Positions 1 to 6,704 of a stretch of DNA of 7,671 nt are shown one piece after another. Below the pieces are notes generated by a model, which worked only from the letters and a program-made list of their open reading frames with translations, ran no database searches and had not been told where the DNA came from. Both the position numbers and the translations under genes were made by a program. This DNA is from Streptococcus sp. UBA6071 (GTDB taxonomy: Bacteria > Bacillota > Bacilli > Lactobacillales > Streptococcaceae), in NCBI GenBank assembly GCA_002436115.1, contig DIXV01000141.1, positions 11,649-19,319 on the forward strand, written 5' to 3'. Positions within the stretch are counted from its first letter, which is position 1. Every line of letters starts with the position of its first letter.

Positions 1-1
1 C

Positions 2-868
2 TTTTACTTCTATGATGCAGCCGCCCCTATCATCAATAAAAGTTCTATAGACATGGATAAAGTTTACCTCAAGTCTCGCTATGACAAAGGAGAAGCTGCC
101 TATCTTAATTGTCCCATGACCAAGGAAGAGTTTATGCTCTTTCATGATGCTCTCGTCCATGCAGAAGAAGCCCCTCTCAACTCTTTTGAGAAGGAAAAGT
201 ACTTTGAGGGTTGTATGCCTATTGAGGTGATGGCCAAACGAGGCATCAAAACCATGCTCTATGGCCCTATGAAGCCAGTTGGCTTGGAATACCCTGAAGA
301 CTACAAAGGACCTCGTGACGGGGAGTTTAAGACCCCTTATGCGGTTGTTCAACTCCGTCAGGACAATGCAGCTGGGAGCCTCTACAATATTGTTGGTTTT
401 CAGACCCACCTCAAGTGGCCAGAACAAAAGCGTGTTTTTTCGATGATTCCTGGGCTTGAGAAGGCTGAATTTTTCCGTTATGGGGTTATGCATCGGAATT
501 CCTATATTGACTCACCAAATCTCTTAAAGCAGACCTTTCAGTCTCAGAAACACCCTAACCTTTTTTTTGCAGGACAGATAACAGGAGTCGAAGGGTATGT
601 GGAGTCTGCAGCCTCTGGTTTAGTTGCTGGGATTAATGCTGCCAAGATGTTCAAAGAAGAAGAAGCTGTCATTTTTCCACAGACAACGGCTATAGGGAGT
701 TTACCTTACTATGTAACCCACGCAGACAGCAAACATTTTCAGCCTATGAATGTTAATTTTGGTATTATCAAGGAGCTAGAAGGGCCACGTATTCGGGATA
801 AAAAAGAGCGTTACACCAAAATAGCAGAGCAGGCTCTGAAAGATTTGGAAGCTTACCTTAACAAATAG
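2..868 (+). CDS. trmFO: TrmFO, folate/FAD-dependent tRNA U54 methyltransferase, 3' part
   Basis: This is the C-terminal 288 residues of a protein normally about 440 long; the reading frame is open from the window edge, so the true start lies outside. TrmFO makes 5-methyluridine at position 54 in the T-loop of tRNA, using methylene-tetrahydrofolate as carbon donor and reduced FAD. Visible hallmarks are [10 protein letters not shown] at the edge, [14 protein letters not shown] (the Cys at fragment residue 71 aligns by length with the catalytic Cys226 of the Bacillus subtilis enzyme), the folate-domain stretch [11 protein letters not shown], and the C-terminal FAD-binding segment [19 protein letters not shown]. 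The stop is at 866-868. An ABC-F gene follows after 29 bases with no terminator between, so co-transcription is likely. The first in-frame ATG (position 53) is internal and is not the start. The family call is very secure. Confidence 0.96.
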   Translation, partial: FYFYDAAAPIINKSSIDMDKVYLKSRYDKGEAAYLNCPMTKEEFMLFHDALVHAEEAPLNSFEKEKYFEGCMPIEVMAKRGIKTMLYGPMKPVGLEYPEDYKGPRDGEFKTPYAVVQLRQDNAAGSLYNIVGFQTHLKWPEQKRVFSMIPGLEKAEFFRYGVMHRNSYIDSPNLLKQTFQSQKHPNLFFAGQITGVEGYVESAASGLVAGINAAKMFKEEEAVIFPQTTAIGSLPYYVTHADSKHFQPMNVNFGIIKELEGPRIRDKKERYTKIAEQALKDLEAYLNK

Positions 869-897
869 GACAAATATTAGATTTTAAAAGGATAGAA

Positions 898-2454
898 ATG
901 AGTATTTTAAACGTTGAACACTTGACCCATGGTTTCGGAGAACGAGCTATTTTTAATGATGTGTCTTTTCGCTTGTTGAAGGGGGAGCATATTGGCTTAG
1001 TTGGTGCTAATGGTGAAGGAAAATCAACCTTCATGAATATCATCACAGGCAAGCTCCAGCCTGATGAAGGAAAAGTTGAATGGAGTAAACGGGTTCGTGT
1101 AGGTTATTTAGATCAGCATACGGTTTTGGATACTGGTATGACCATCCGAGATGTCCTCCGGAGTGCTTTTTCTTATCTCTATGAGTATGAAGCTCGACTT
1201 AACGAAGCATATATGGAAATGACAGATGCTGATGATTACAAAATGTCGGCACTTATGGAGGAAACTGGTGAACTCCAGGAACTCCTAGAAACTCATGATT
1301 TTTACATTGTTGACAGTAAGGTAGAAGAGGTCGCAAGAGCACTTGGGATTACTGCTTTAGGGTTAGATTCTGATGTAACAGAACTCTCTGGCGGGCAACG
1401 GACTAAGATTCTGTTAGCTAAATTGTTACTAGAAAAGCCTGATATTCTTCTTTTGGATGAGCCAACCAACTATTTGGATACCGAGCATATCGAATGGCTT
1501 CGCCGTTACCTCAACGACTATGAGAATGCCTTTATCCTGATTTCCCATGACATCCCTTTCCTCAACAGTGTTATCAATCTCATTTACCACATGGATAATC
1601 AGACTTTAACGCGTTACGTGGGAGATTACGATAAATTTCAAGACATCTATGCAATGAAAAAAGCTCAAACTGAAGCAGCGTATAATCGGCAACAGAAAGA
1701 AATTGCTGATTTGAAAGATTTTGTGGCACGTAATAAAGCCCGTGTAGCCACTCGAAATATGGCTATGTCGCGTCAGAAAAAACTGGAGAAAATGGAAAAA
1801 ATCGAGCTCACACAGGAGAAGCCCAAGCCCTCCTTTCATTTTCTGTCGGCTCGTACACCAGGCCGTTATATTTTTAAAACAAATGACTTGCTTATCGGAT
1901 ATGATAGCCCTTTGACCCAACCCATGGATCTTGAGATGCAAAGAGGACAAAAAATCGCTATTACAGGATCAAACGGTATCGGAAAAACTACCCTATTAAA
2001 AAGTTTACTTGGTTTGATTTCCCCTCTTGAAGGCAAGGTAGAACAGGGTGAATTTTTAGAAATAGGTTATTTTGAACAAGAATTATCCAGTGCCATCAAT
2101 AAATCATGTCTCCATGAAATCTGGGATACCTTTCCCTATATGAATCAAGCAGAAGTTCGTGCCTGTCTTGCAAAAAGTGGCTTAACCACCAAACACATTG
2201 AAAGCAATGTCCGTGTTTTGAGTGGTGGTGAACAAGCCAAGGTTCGGCTTTGTAAACTTCAAAATAAGGAAAGCAATGTGCTTATCTTAGATGAACCGAC
2301 GAACCACTTAGATGTTGATGCCAAAGAAGAACTCAAACGGGCCCTTCAAGAATATAAGGGAAGCATTCTCATGGTTTGTCATGAACCAGACTTTTATGAC
2401 GGGTTAGCGACTGATATCTGGGATTTCTCAGGGTATTCTATTCGGAGAGACTAG
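898..2454 (+). CDS. ABC-F family ATPase, YfmM-like, ribosome-associated
   Basis: A 518-residue soluble protein with two ABC ATPase domains and no membrane segment, as expected of ABC-F proteins, which bind the ribosomal E site rather than transport. Domain 1 has Walker A GANGEGKST (36-44), signature LSGGQ (163-167), Walker B ILLLDEPTNYLD (183-194) and switch His in ISHD (216-219). The basic, coiled linker (about 243-325, with RQQKEIADLKDFVARNKARV) corresponds to the P-site tRNA-interaction region. Domain 2 has GSNGIGKTT (357-365), LSGGE (441-445), VLILDEPTNHLD (461-472) and CHE (494-496), where Asp is replaced by Glu after the His as in close YfmM relatives. Length and sequence fit Bacillus subtilis YfmM very well. 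The start is supported by AAGGA about 6 bases upstream of the ATG. Its exact translation role is unknown; nothing points specifically to antibiotic resistance. Confidence 0.93.
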   Translation: MSILNVEHLTHGFGERAIFNDVSFRLLKGEHIGLVGANGEGKSTFMNIITGKLQPDEGKVEWSKRVRVGYLDQHTVLDTGMTIRDVLRSAFSYLYEYEARLNEAYMEMTDADDYKMSALMEETGELQELLETHDFYIVDSKVEEVARALGITALGLDSDVTELSGGQRTKILLAKLLLEKPDILLLDEPTNYLDTEHIEWLRRYLNDYENAFILISHDIPFLNSVINLIYHMDNQTLTRYVGDYDKFQDIYAMKKAQTEAAYNRQQKEIADLKDFVARNKARVATRNMAMSRQKKLEKMEKIELTQEKPKPSFHFLSARTPGRYIFKTNDLLIGYDSPLTQPMDLEMQRGQKIAITGSNGIGKTTLLKSLLGLISPLEGKVEQGEFLEIGYFEQELSSAINKSCLHEIWDTFPYMNQAEVRACLAKSGLTTKHIESNVRVLSGGEQAKVRLCKLQNKESNVLILDEPTNHLDVDAKEELKRALQEYKGSILMVCHEPDFYDGLATDIWDFSGYSIRRD

Positions 2455-2530
2455 CTTAAGAAATATGGGGCTAGATGAGTCCTCCTAGCGATTTTCCATT
2501 ATACCCTCTATGTCTCGCAAAATGAGACTA

Positions 2531-2562
2531 AATAATCGTTAGAATTTAGTCTAACGATTATT
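2531..2562. terminator. Hairpin between convergent genes, probable bidirectional terminator
   Basis: A perfect 13-bp inverted repeat (AATAATCGTTAGA / TCTAACGATTATT) with a 6-base loop lies between the ABC-F gene and the end of the - strand operon. It is AT-rich, and the T-runs on either side are short (TTATTATCTTT on +, TTATTTAG on -), so efficiency is uncertain. The stop codon of the restored small terminal gene of the - strand operon lies inside the stem. A weaker hairpin, GTCTC/GAGAC, lies just next to it at about 2511-2528. Confidence 0.6.
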
Positions 2563-2836
2563 ATCTTTGATAATGATAGCTGATTCATAGTAGTTCTTGA
2601 TGGGTAAGTCCTGAAGGAAAATGTATTTGCTCTGTTGAGCTAACTTATGATAAACTGCGTTTTTATTGACTGCGTAAAAAAATAGGTGCACTGAAGCTCA
2701 TTGCCTGATAGTCATTAAGGGTTTCTCCTGAGAGATTATATTCTTTTTTACTGTTCATTCTAACATAGACAAAAAGAGAAACTAGGGTTATAAGAATGGC
2801 TAAAAAACCGAAAAATCGTAATTTTACTTTTTTCAC
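2551..2836 (-). pseudogene. Small membrane-anchored protein, frameshifted at a T7 run
   Basis: I do not recognise this gene. Translation should begin at a GTG (2834-2836), preceded by AGGAG with 7-base spacing that overlaps the stop of the synthase gene; the longer ATG-started frame at 2908 runs inside the synthase and is not credible. The unbroken frame gives 57 residues and stops at 2663-2665: MKKVKLR, a hydrophobic segment at about 8-25, then a polar tail. At the T7 run (A7 on +, 2676-2682), removing one base joins the frame to an open continuation beginning YAVNKNAVYHKLAQQSKYIF and ending at TAG (2551-2553), 94 residues in total. The continuation has a normal-looking composition and no internal stops. 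One extra T has therefore either truncated the protein, or the run is slippery. The predicted form is one N-terminal TM with an outside C-terminal domain, last gene of the synthase operon. An assembly error is possible. Confidence 0.68.
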
Positions 2837-2846
2837 TAGAAATCTC

Positions 2847-4157
2847 CTAACCGGCAAAGCGCTTGGTCTTAACCCACTTAGTTCCATCACGATGTAATAG
2901 CTTATCAAGGGTCACAGACGTTACGGCATCAATTGAAACAATAATAAATAACTGAGAATAGGTGAAGTAGGCTGCTAGAGCTAACCAAATTTGTTTCACT
3001 GTGGCTTGACCGAATTGTGATGCCAATGAAATATTGATTTGTAGCAGGTAAAACAGGATCATCAAAATCCAATTAAAAAGCATCAACTGTGTGATATAGA
3101 TATTGCTTGAGTCAAAAGCAAATGGAATTTGCACATTTGGGAAAAATACATGTGCTATAATAGCAAGAATATTAGCAAGAAATATCAAATCAGAAAGGAT
3201 AATGGCCGCATTGAACCAGAAGAAGGTGCATGAATAGTAGATAATTTCTAACTTAACACGCCAGTTACTGCGGTCAAACAAGTGTTTAAAGTTGGAAATC
3301 ACCACTTCATAATTGCCTTTTGCCCAACGCTTGCGTTGCATGTAGTAGGTTTTAAGGGTTTCAGGCTCCTGTTGGAAAGCCTCAGAATTGTAAGCTAGGG
3401 CAATCAATTTTCCTCTCTGCATAATCTTAAAGGAGATATCTGTGTCTTCTGTCAGGGCTCCGTTTCGCCAACCGCCAATGCTTTTAACAAATGCAGTATT
3501 GATAATGAAGTTCGTCCCTGGAATCCGCCCAATTTTGAAGAGATGCCACATACCAATGTGCTGGATGCGTTGGGTAACAACAATTTCCTGATTAATACAA
3601 CGCGTCAAGAAGTTTTGATTGGCATTTCGAGTTTTATTCCGTCCAAATGCCGCTACGTGGCGTTCTGGATCCTCCATGGCTTTTTTAACAAGAAAATAAA
3701 GAGCATTTTTTTCCGGTATGGCATCAGCGTCATAAATACAAATGTAGTCACCGTTTGCTATTTTTAAAGCATCGTTGAGAACACCTGCTTTTCCACCAGT
3801 TCCTGTGCGATTAATCAAGGTTAAATTCCGTCCAGCGTATTCAGGCATTGCTTTGATTTTTTGCATCTCTTGATACGTGTTGTCGTTACAATTATCCGCA
3901 AACAAGAGTAGCTCAATTTTATCGTGAGGATAGTTCATCTCTAAAATCGCACGAGCAGTCTGAGCAATGACCAGATCTTCATTATGTGCTGGAACAACAA
4001 CGGTAACCATTGGATAATGCTCTAAAGGACTTGTATCAACACTAAATCGCTTATGCTTTAGCCAAAAATGAACAGCCGATGACAAGGGAACAAGGCTCCA
4101 AGCCAATGATATCCAGATGGAAATCAGAGTAATTATCATAACGATTTGACTAATCAT
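2847..4157 (-). CDS. Membrane-embedded processive family 2 glycosyltransferase (polysaccharide synthase)
   Basis: A 436-residue GT2 synthase of the BcsA/IcaA/PgaC type. It would polymerise a nucleotide sugar at the inner face of the membrane and extrude the chain through its own TM helices. It has an N-terminal TM (about 5-28), a cytoplasmic GT-A domain with VVVPAHNE (53-60), ADNCNDNT (87-94; UDP-binding Asp), DAD (143-145; metal-binding DxD), TEDTD (236-240; acceptor/catalytic Asp) and QRKRW (274-278; the QxxRW motif of processive enzymes), followed by about four TM segments in 303-412. No PilZ domain is present. The ATG overlaps the end of the upstream 46-codon gene by 8 bases, suggesting translational coupling; AAGGCGG serves as ribosome binding site. 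The upstream epimerase suggests a HexNAc substrate (UDP-GlcNAc or UDP-ManNAc), but that is inference. It is not HasA, whose sequence differs. Confidence 0.9.
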   Translation of the reverse strand: MISQIVMIITLISIWISLAWSLVPLSSAVHFWLKHKRFSVDTSPLEHYPMVTVVVPAHNEDLVIAQTARAILEMNYPHDKIELLLFADNCNDNTYQEMQKIKAMPEYAGRNLTLINRTGTGGKAGVLNDALKIANGDYICIYDADAIPEKNALYFLVKKAMEDPERHVAAFGRNKTRNANQNFLTRCINQEIVVTQRIQHIGMWHLFKIGRIPGTNFIINTAFVKSIGGWRNGALTEDTDISFKIMQRGKLIALAYNSEAFQQEPETLKTYYMQRKRWAKGNYEVVISNFKHLFDRSNWRVKLEIIYYSCTFFWFNAAIILSDLIFLANILAIIAHVFFPNVQIPFAFDSSNIYITQLMLFNWILMILFYLLQINISLASQFGQATVKQIWLALAAYFTYSQLFIIVSIDAVTSVTLDKLLHRDGTKWVKTKRFAG

Positions 4158-4290
4158 GATTCACCGCCTTAAACTTTCTATTAACTTTGTTGTAAATGAT
4201 TAGGTAGCAAATAAATAAAGTGATAAAGCATATGGCAAAAAAAATGCTGATGGTAAGGGTAATCCCAAAAAAAAGAGTTGTTATGTTCAC
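4150..4290 (-). CDS. 46-residue single-TM protein, possible synthase partner
   Basis: A short gene filling the gap between the GGDEF-like gene and the synthase. It starts with GTG (4288-4290) after AGGGGA at 6-base spacing, immediately after the upstream stop (4301-4303), and ends TAG (4150-4152), overlapping the synthase ATG by 8 bases. The product begins MNITTLFFGITLTISIFF, is hydrophobic over about 5-33, and ends in a basic, polar tail KVNRKFKAVNHD. This predicts one TM helix with the positive tail in the cytoplasm. Position next to the synthase recalls the small subunits IcaD and PgaD, which stabilise or activate IcaA and PgaC, but those have two TMs and there is no visible homology. The good ribosome binding site, tight packing and coupling support real translation. 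The function is unknown. Confidence 0.78.
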   Translation of the reverse strand: MNITTLFFGITLTISIFFAICFITLFICYLIIYNKVNRKFKAVNHD

Positions 4291-4300
4291 CGTTCGTCCC

Positions 4301-5089
4301 CTAATATTCTACAATGATGTCTGTTTCTAACTGTCTATCTAAATTCTTCAGTGCCTCTTCAAACTGCTTAAATTTCTCTACATTTTTTTGATTTATAGTG
4401 AGATAAGCACGTTTGAATTGGATTTCCTGAATAATATCATCATTAATGAAGTGTAAGTTAGATAACTTTGGCATAATGTTTTCGTTAACGTAAGCTTGGT
4501 AGTTTTGAGTCGGATTTGGAATACAAATCAGAACACTTCCATTAGAAACATAATAATTACTCATTTCAGCAGTAATCGTATTTTCCAAAGTTTCGTAGAG
4601 GTCTTTCAACATCTTACGATAAGCTTTAGGATTGATCTGCTTAAAATAATCGCTGTGTGCCCAGCTGACTAAAATCAGTTGCATACCAGAACCATTCTGC
4701 TTGTTAATATGAGAAATCGCCTGTTTATAAAGCTGTGTCACTTTATTTTTTTCATCCTGAATCGCTGAAATACGCACACGACAGAAGGACTTGACTTTAT
4801 TTGCAAGTGCTGCAATAAGTGGAAAGGTAAAAATGAGTAGCAGAATTTGGTTCATCGGTAGGTACACGATACCAGCCACCAAAATGATAGTAGCAACTAC
4901 CACATTTAACAAAATCAACCAATCAATCAGCACATCTGACAGTACACAAACGCTCAGAATTGCTAAGAAGATGAGGGTCATTTCTGAATAGAATAGCGTA
5001 TCAAATAGGGAAAAACTATAATAGAGAAGAGCGGCAATAACCACTAGTAATAAAAGGCTTGTTAATTCAAATTTTCGTTTATAAAACAT
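4301..5089 (-). CDS. Four-TM protein with degenerate GGDEF-like cytoplasmic domain
   Basis: A 262-residue protein with about four TM helices (roughly 9-30, 35-50, 53-73, 80-97), a charged, probably helical linker (about 100-132), then a soluble domain (about 136-255). That domain has the outline of a GGDEF domain: LILVSWAHSDYFKQIN (138-153) matches the LILxDIDxFKxIN strand-helix, and YYVSNGSVLICIPNP (179-193) sits where RYGGDEFLIILPxT would be, with SNGSV replacing GGDEF. The catalytic motif is absent, so diguanylate cyclase activity is not expected; no RxxD I-site is evident. The arrangement is like Bacillus YdaK, a degenerate GGDEF protein encoded beside a GT2 synthase, and loosely like Staphylococcus GdpS. 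The likely role is a regulatory or scaffold subunit of the synthase (inference). AGGAG lies 6 bases before the ATG and inside the last codons of the epimerase gene, with 3 bases between the genes. Confidence 0.8.
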   Translation of the reverse strand: MFYKRKFELTSLLLLVVIAALLYYSFSLFDTLFYSEMTLIFLAILSVCVLSDVLIDWLILLNVVVATIILVAGIVYLPMNQILLLIFTFPLIAALANKVKSFCRVRISAIQDEKNKVTQLYKQAISHINKQNGSGMQLILVSWAHSDYFKQINPKAYRKMLKDLYETLENTITAEMSNYYVSNGSVLICIPNPTQNYQAYVNENIMPKLSNLHFINDDIIQEIQFKRAYLTINQKNVEKFKQFEEALKNLDRQLETDIIVEY

Positions 5090-5092
5090 GGA

Positions 5093-6241
5093 TTACTCCT
5101 TTGTTGAAAAATCTTCTGGTCTATCTGAGATATCAAAGTAATAGGAAATGGCTTGCAGGATACGCTCAGAAGCCCTGCCATCTCCATAAGGATTTTTGGC
5201 CTGTGCCATTTGTTGGTAAGTTGTTTGGTTGGTCAAGAGCTCCACCATAGCCTGTTTAACAACCGTACTTTTTGTTCCAACCAATTTTAGAGTCCCTGCC
5301 TCAACTCCTTCGGGACGTTCTGTTGTATCACGCAAGACCAAAACAGGTTTCCCAAGAGAAGGGGCTTCCTCTTGAACACCTCCTGAATCAGACATAATAA
5401 AGTAACTTTTCGAGGCAATATTGTGAAAGTCCATCACATCAAGTGGCTCAACCAAGTGAATACGCTCAGTATCTTTTAAAATTTCTGAAGCAACTTCTTG
5501 AACTGCAGGGCTAAGGTGAACGGGATAAACAACTTCAACATCTGGATAATTTCCAATAACCTCCTTAATCGTTCTAAAGACACGCCGCATAGGTTCCCCT
5601 TGATTTTCACGACGATGCATGGTAACAAGAATTAATTTGTTTCGTGGGTCAATTTTATCAAGAATACTATGATGATAATCCTCACGCACAGTCAATCCCA
5701 GAGAGTCAATAGCAGTATTACCTGTTACAAAAATAGTCTCCTTGGGATGATTCTCCAACAAAAGATTTGCCTTACTTTGTTCAGTTGGCGCAAAATATAA
5801 ATCGGTCAAATCATCTGTCAACTGACGATTTATCTCCTCGGGAAATGGTGAGTACTTGTCCCAAGTACGTAATCCCGCTTCAACATGCCCAATTCGAATC
5901 TGATTGTAAAAAGCAGCAATACTGGTCGCAAACGTCGTTGTTGTATCTCCGTGAACCAGAATGATATCAGGTTTTAATTTTTTTAAGAGACCGTCCAATC
6001 GTGTTAAAATATTAACGGTGATATCAGTTAAAGTCTGATTTTTACCCATAATATCTAAGTCATAATCTGGAACAATCGTAAAAGTTTCCAAAACTTGATC
6101 CAACATTTGACGGTGTTGTGCAGTTACCACAGTGATCGTTTCAAAACGATTTGGTTGTCTACCTAGCGCCTTAACTACGGGAGCCATCTTGATAGCTTCC
6201 GGTCTTGTGCCAAATACAACCACAACTTTAAGTCTTGTCAT
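5093..6241 (-). CDS. mnaA: UDP-N-acetylglucosamine 2-epimerase (non-hydrolysing)
   Basis: Interconverts UDP-GlcNAc and UDP-ManNAc in the cytoplasm; first gene of the synthase operon. With the chosen start it has 382 residues, normal for the WecB/MnaA family. Motifs include FGTRPEAIKMAP (10-21), HGDTTTT (97-103), HVEAGLRT (119-126), SPFPEEINRQ (131-140), TMHRREN (207-213), PVHLSP (240-245), SDSGGVQEEAPSLGKP (284-299) and RDTTERPEGVEAGT (304-317); the family's catalytic Asp, Glu and His residues are all present in these blocks. An upstream ATG at 6253 is in frame, but its own bases GGAGGAG form the ribosome binding site for the ATG at 6239-6241, which directly precedes the conserved TRLKVVVVFGTRPE, so I prefer the latter. 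It may serve another pathway as well (teichoic acid or capsule ManNAc), but its place in the operon suggests supply or balance of the synthase substrate. Confidence 0.93.
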   Translation of the reverse strand: MTRLKVVVVFGTRPEAIKMAPVVKALGRQPNRFETITVVTAQHRQMLDQVLETFTIVPDYDLDIMGKNQTLTDITVNILTRLDGLLKKLKPDIILVHGDTTTTFATSIAAFYNQIRIGHVEAGLRTWDKYSPFPEEINRQLTDDLTDLYFAPTEQSKANLLLENHPKETIFVTGNTAIDSLGLTVREDYHHSILDKIDPRNKLILVTMHRRENQGEPMRRVFRTIKEVIGNYPDVEVVYPVHLSPAVQEVASEILKDTERIHLVEPLDVMDFHNIASKSYFIMSDSGGVQEEAPSLGKPVLVLRDTTERPEGVEAGTLKLVGTKSTVVKQAMVELLTNQTTYQQMAQAKNPYGDGRASERILQAISYYFDISDRPEDFSTKE

Positions 6242-6384
6242 AGTCTCCTCCATGATCTAGATAAGGGCGAAGTAGTCACCCAAAAAGTAAGATGCAATAG
6301 TTATAGTTATGTGGAGAACGTTTCTTTGAAGTGAATTCAAACGTCCTGAGAATAACCTAAAGAATTAAAAAAGACAGGTAATCT

Positions 6385-6397
6385 TATAGACACTATA
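6385..6397. repeat. Short inverted repeat in the operon leader
   Basis: TATAG-ACA-CTATA is a perfect 5-bp inverted repeat that extends imperfectly to ATC/GAT outside a one-base bulge. It overlaps the alternative -10 (TATAAG on the - strand) and could be an operator or a small RNA hairpin. Confidence 0.3.
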
Positions 6398-6440
6398 GAT
6401 TAGAGCGAAAATTTCGAAATATGACAAATGGACTACGATT

Positions 6441-6470
6441 TTATTACAAACGTTTTCATTTTATTGCCAA
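6441..6470 (-). promoter_or_regulatory. Candidate promoter of the epimerase-synthase operon
   Basis: On the - strand, TTGGCA (-35, at 6465-6470) and TAATAA (-10, at 6441-6446) are separated by 18 bases. It is the best sigma-A-like pair found upstream of the operon, but both boxes deviate from consensus. A start near 6434 would give a leader of about 190 bases. An alternative -10, TATAAG (6383-6388), has no good -35. Confidence 0.45.
6444..6459. promoter_or_regulatory. Possible CcpA cre site inside the promoter
   Basis: TTACAAACGTTTTCAT matches the cre consensus WTGNNARCGNWWWCAW at all fixed positions except one (A for G at position 3). It lies between, and slightly overlapping, the putative -35 and -10 boxes, where CcpA binding would repress. 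That would put the polysaccharide operon under carbon catabolite control (inference). Confidence 0.45.
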
Positions 6471-6477
6471 TTTAACA

Positions 6478-6509
6478 CTTAAAGGTTAAAGTTTTCTTAA
6501 AAAGTTAAA
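6478..6509. promoter_or_regulatory. Direct repeat just upstream of the -35 box
   Basis: Two near-copies, CTTAAAGGTTAAA (6478-6490) and CTTAAAAAGTTAAA (6496-6509), start 18 bases apart and end 8 bases from the putative -35. Tandem half-sites in this position are typical of response-regulator binding, but in such AT-rich DNA chance is not excluded. Confidence 0.35.
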
Positions 6510-6529
6510 AAATGTTTCATTTTTGTTTA

Positions 6530-6554
6530 AATTAAATATCATCTATATTTAATT
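6530..6554. repeat. AT-rich inverted repeat, possible operator
   Basis: AATTAAATAT and ATATTTAATT form a perfect 10-bp inverted repeat around the 5-base centre CATCT. It lies about 60 bases upstream of the candidate -35. Each arm contains an ATTAAA-like element of the kind bound by CovR in streptococci (ATTARA). There is no T-tail, so it is more likely a protein site than a terminator. Confidence 0.4.
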
Positions 6555-6704
6555 ATTTTTATCTGACCTAAAAGTCGCAAAATAGAGCCGTCACAATCCC
6601 TTACACTTAAGAAACCGTGTTTTTTAATCAAACCTCCATAAACTTTCTAATGAGATTATCCTCTATAGAATAGTGTTTAGCAAAGTAAGCTTATTTAAAA
6701 GACT

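Noticed and set aside
1606..1950. 114-codon antisense frame in the ABC-F gene
   Set aside because: It lies wholly within a motif-complete gene, has no ribosome binding site or recognisable domain, and is a shadow. The same applies to the frames at 858-1052, 3543-3767, 4791-4991, 5059-5250 and 5767-5964.
898..2454. Antibiotic-resistance ABC-F (Lsa/Msr/OptrA type)
   Set aside because: The sequence is closest to the housekeeping-type YfmM group, and nothing nearby suggests a resistance locus.
2663..2908. 81-residue form of the small terminal protein starting at ATG 2908
   Set aside because: The first 24 codons lie inside the synthase gene in another frame and have no ribosome binding site; the GTG at 2836 has AGGAG and begins MKK plus a TM segment.
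2847..4157. Hyaluronan synthase HasA
   Set aside because: Motif contexts (ADNCNDNT, IYDADA, TEDTD, QRKRW) and length differ from HasA, and hasB (UDP-glucose dehydrogenase) is absent from the operon.
6239..6253. Start of the epimerase at ATG 6253
   Set aside because: The extra residues MEET are encoded by the GGAGGAG ribosome binding site of the ATG at 6241, which sits at the conserved start of the family.
6570..6600. Possible insertion-sequence end (GACGGCTCTATTTTGCG on the - strand)
   Set aside because: The block is more GC-rich than its surroundings and loosely recalls ISL3-type ends, but there is no second end, target duplication or transposase; a database search would decide.
6548..6635. 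30-codon - strand frame starting TTG after GGAGG
   Set aside because: The GGAGG is only 1-2 bases from the TTG, too close to serve it, and the peptide has no recognisable features.
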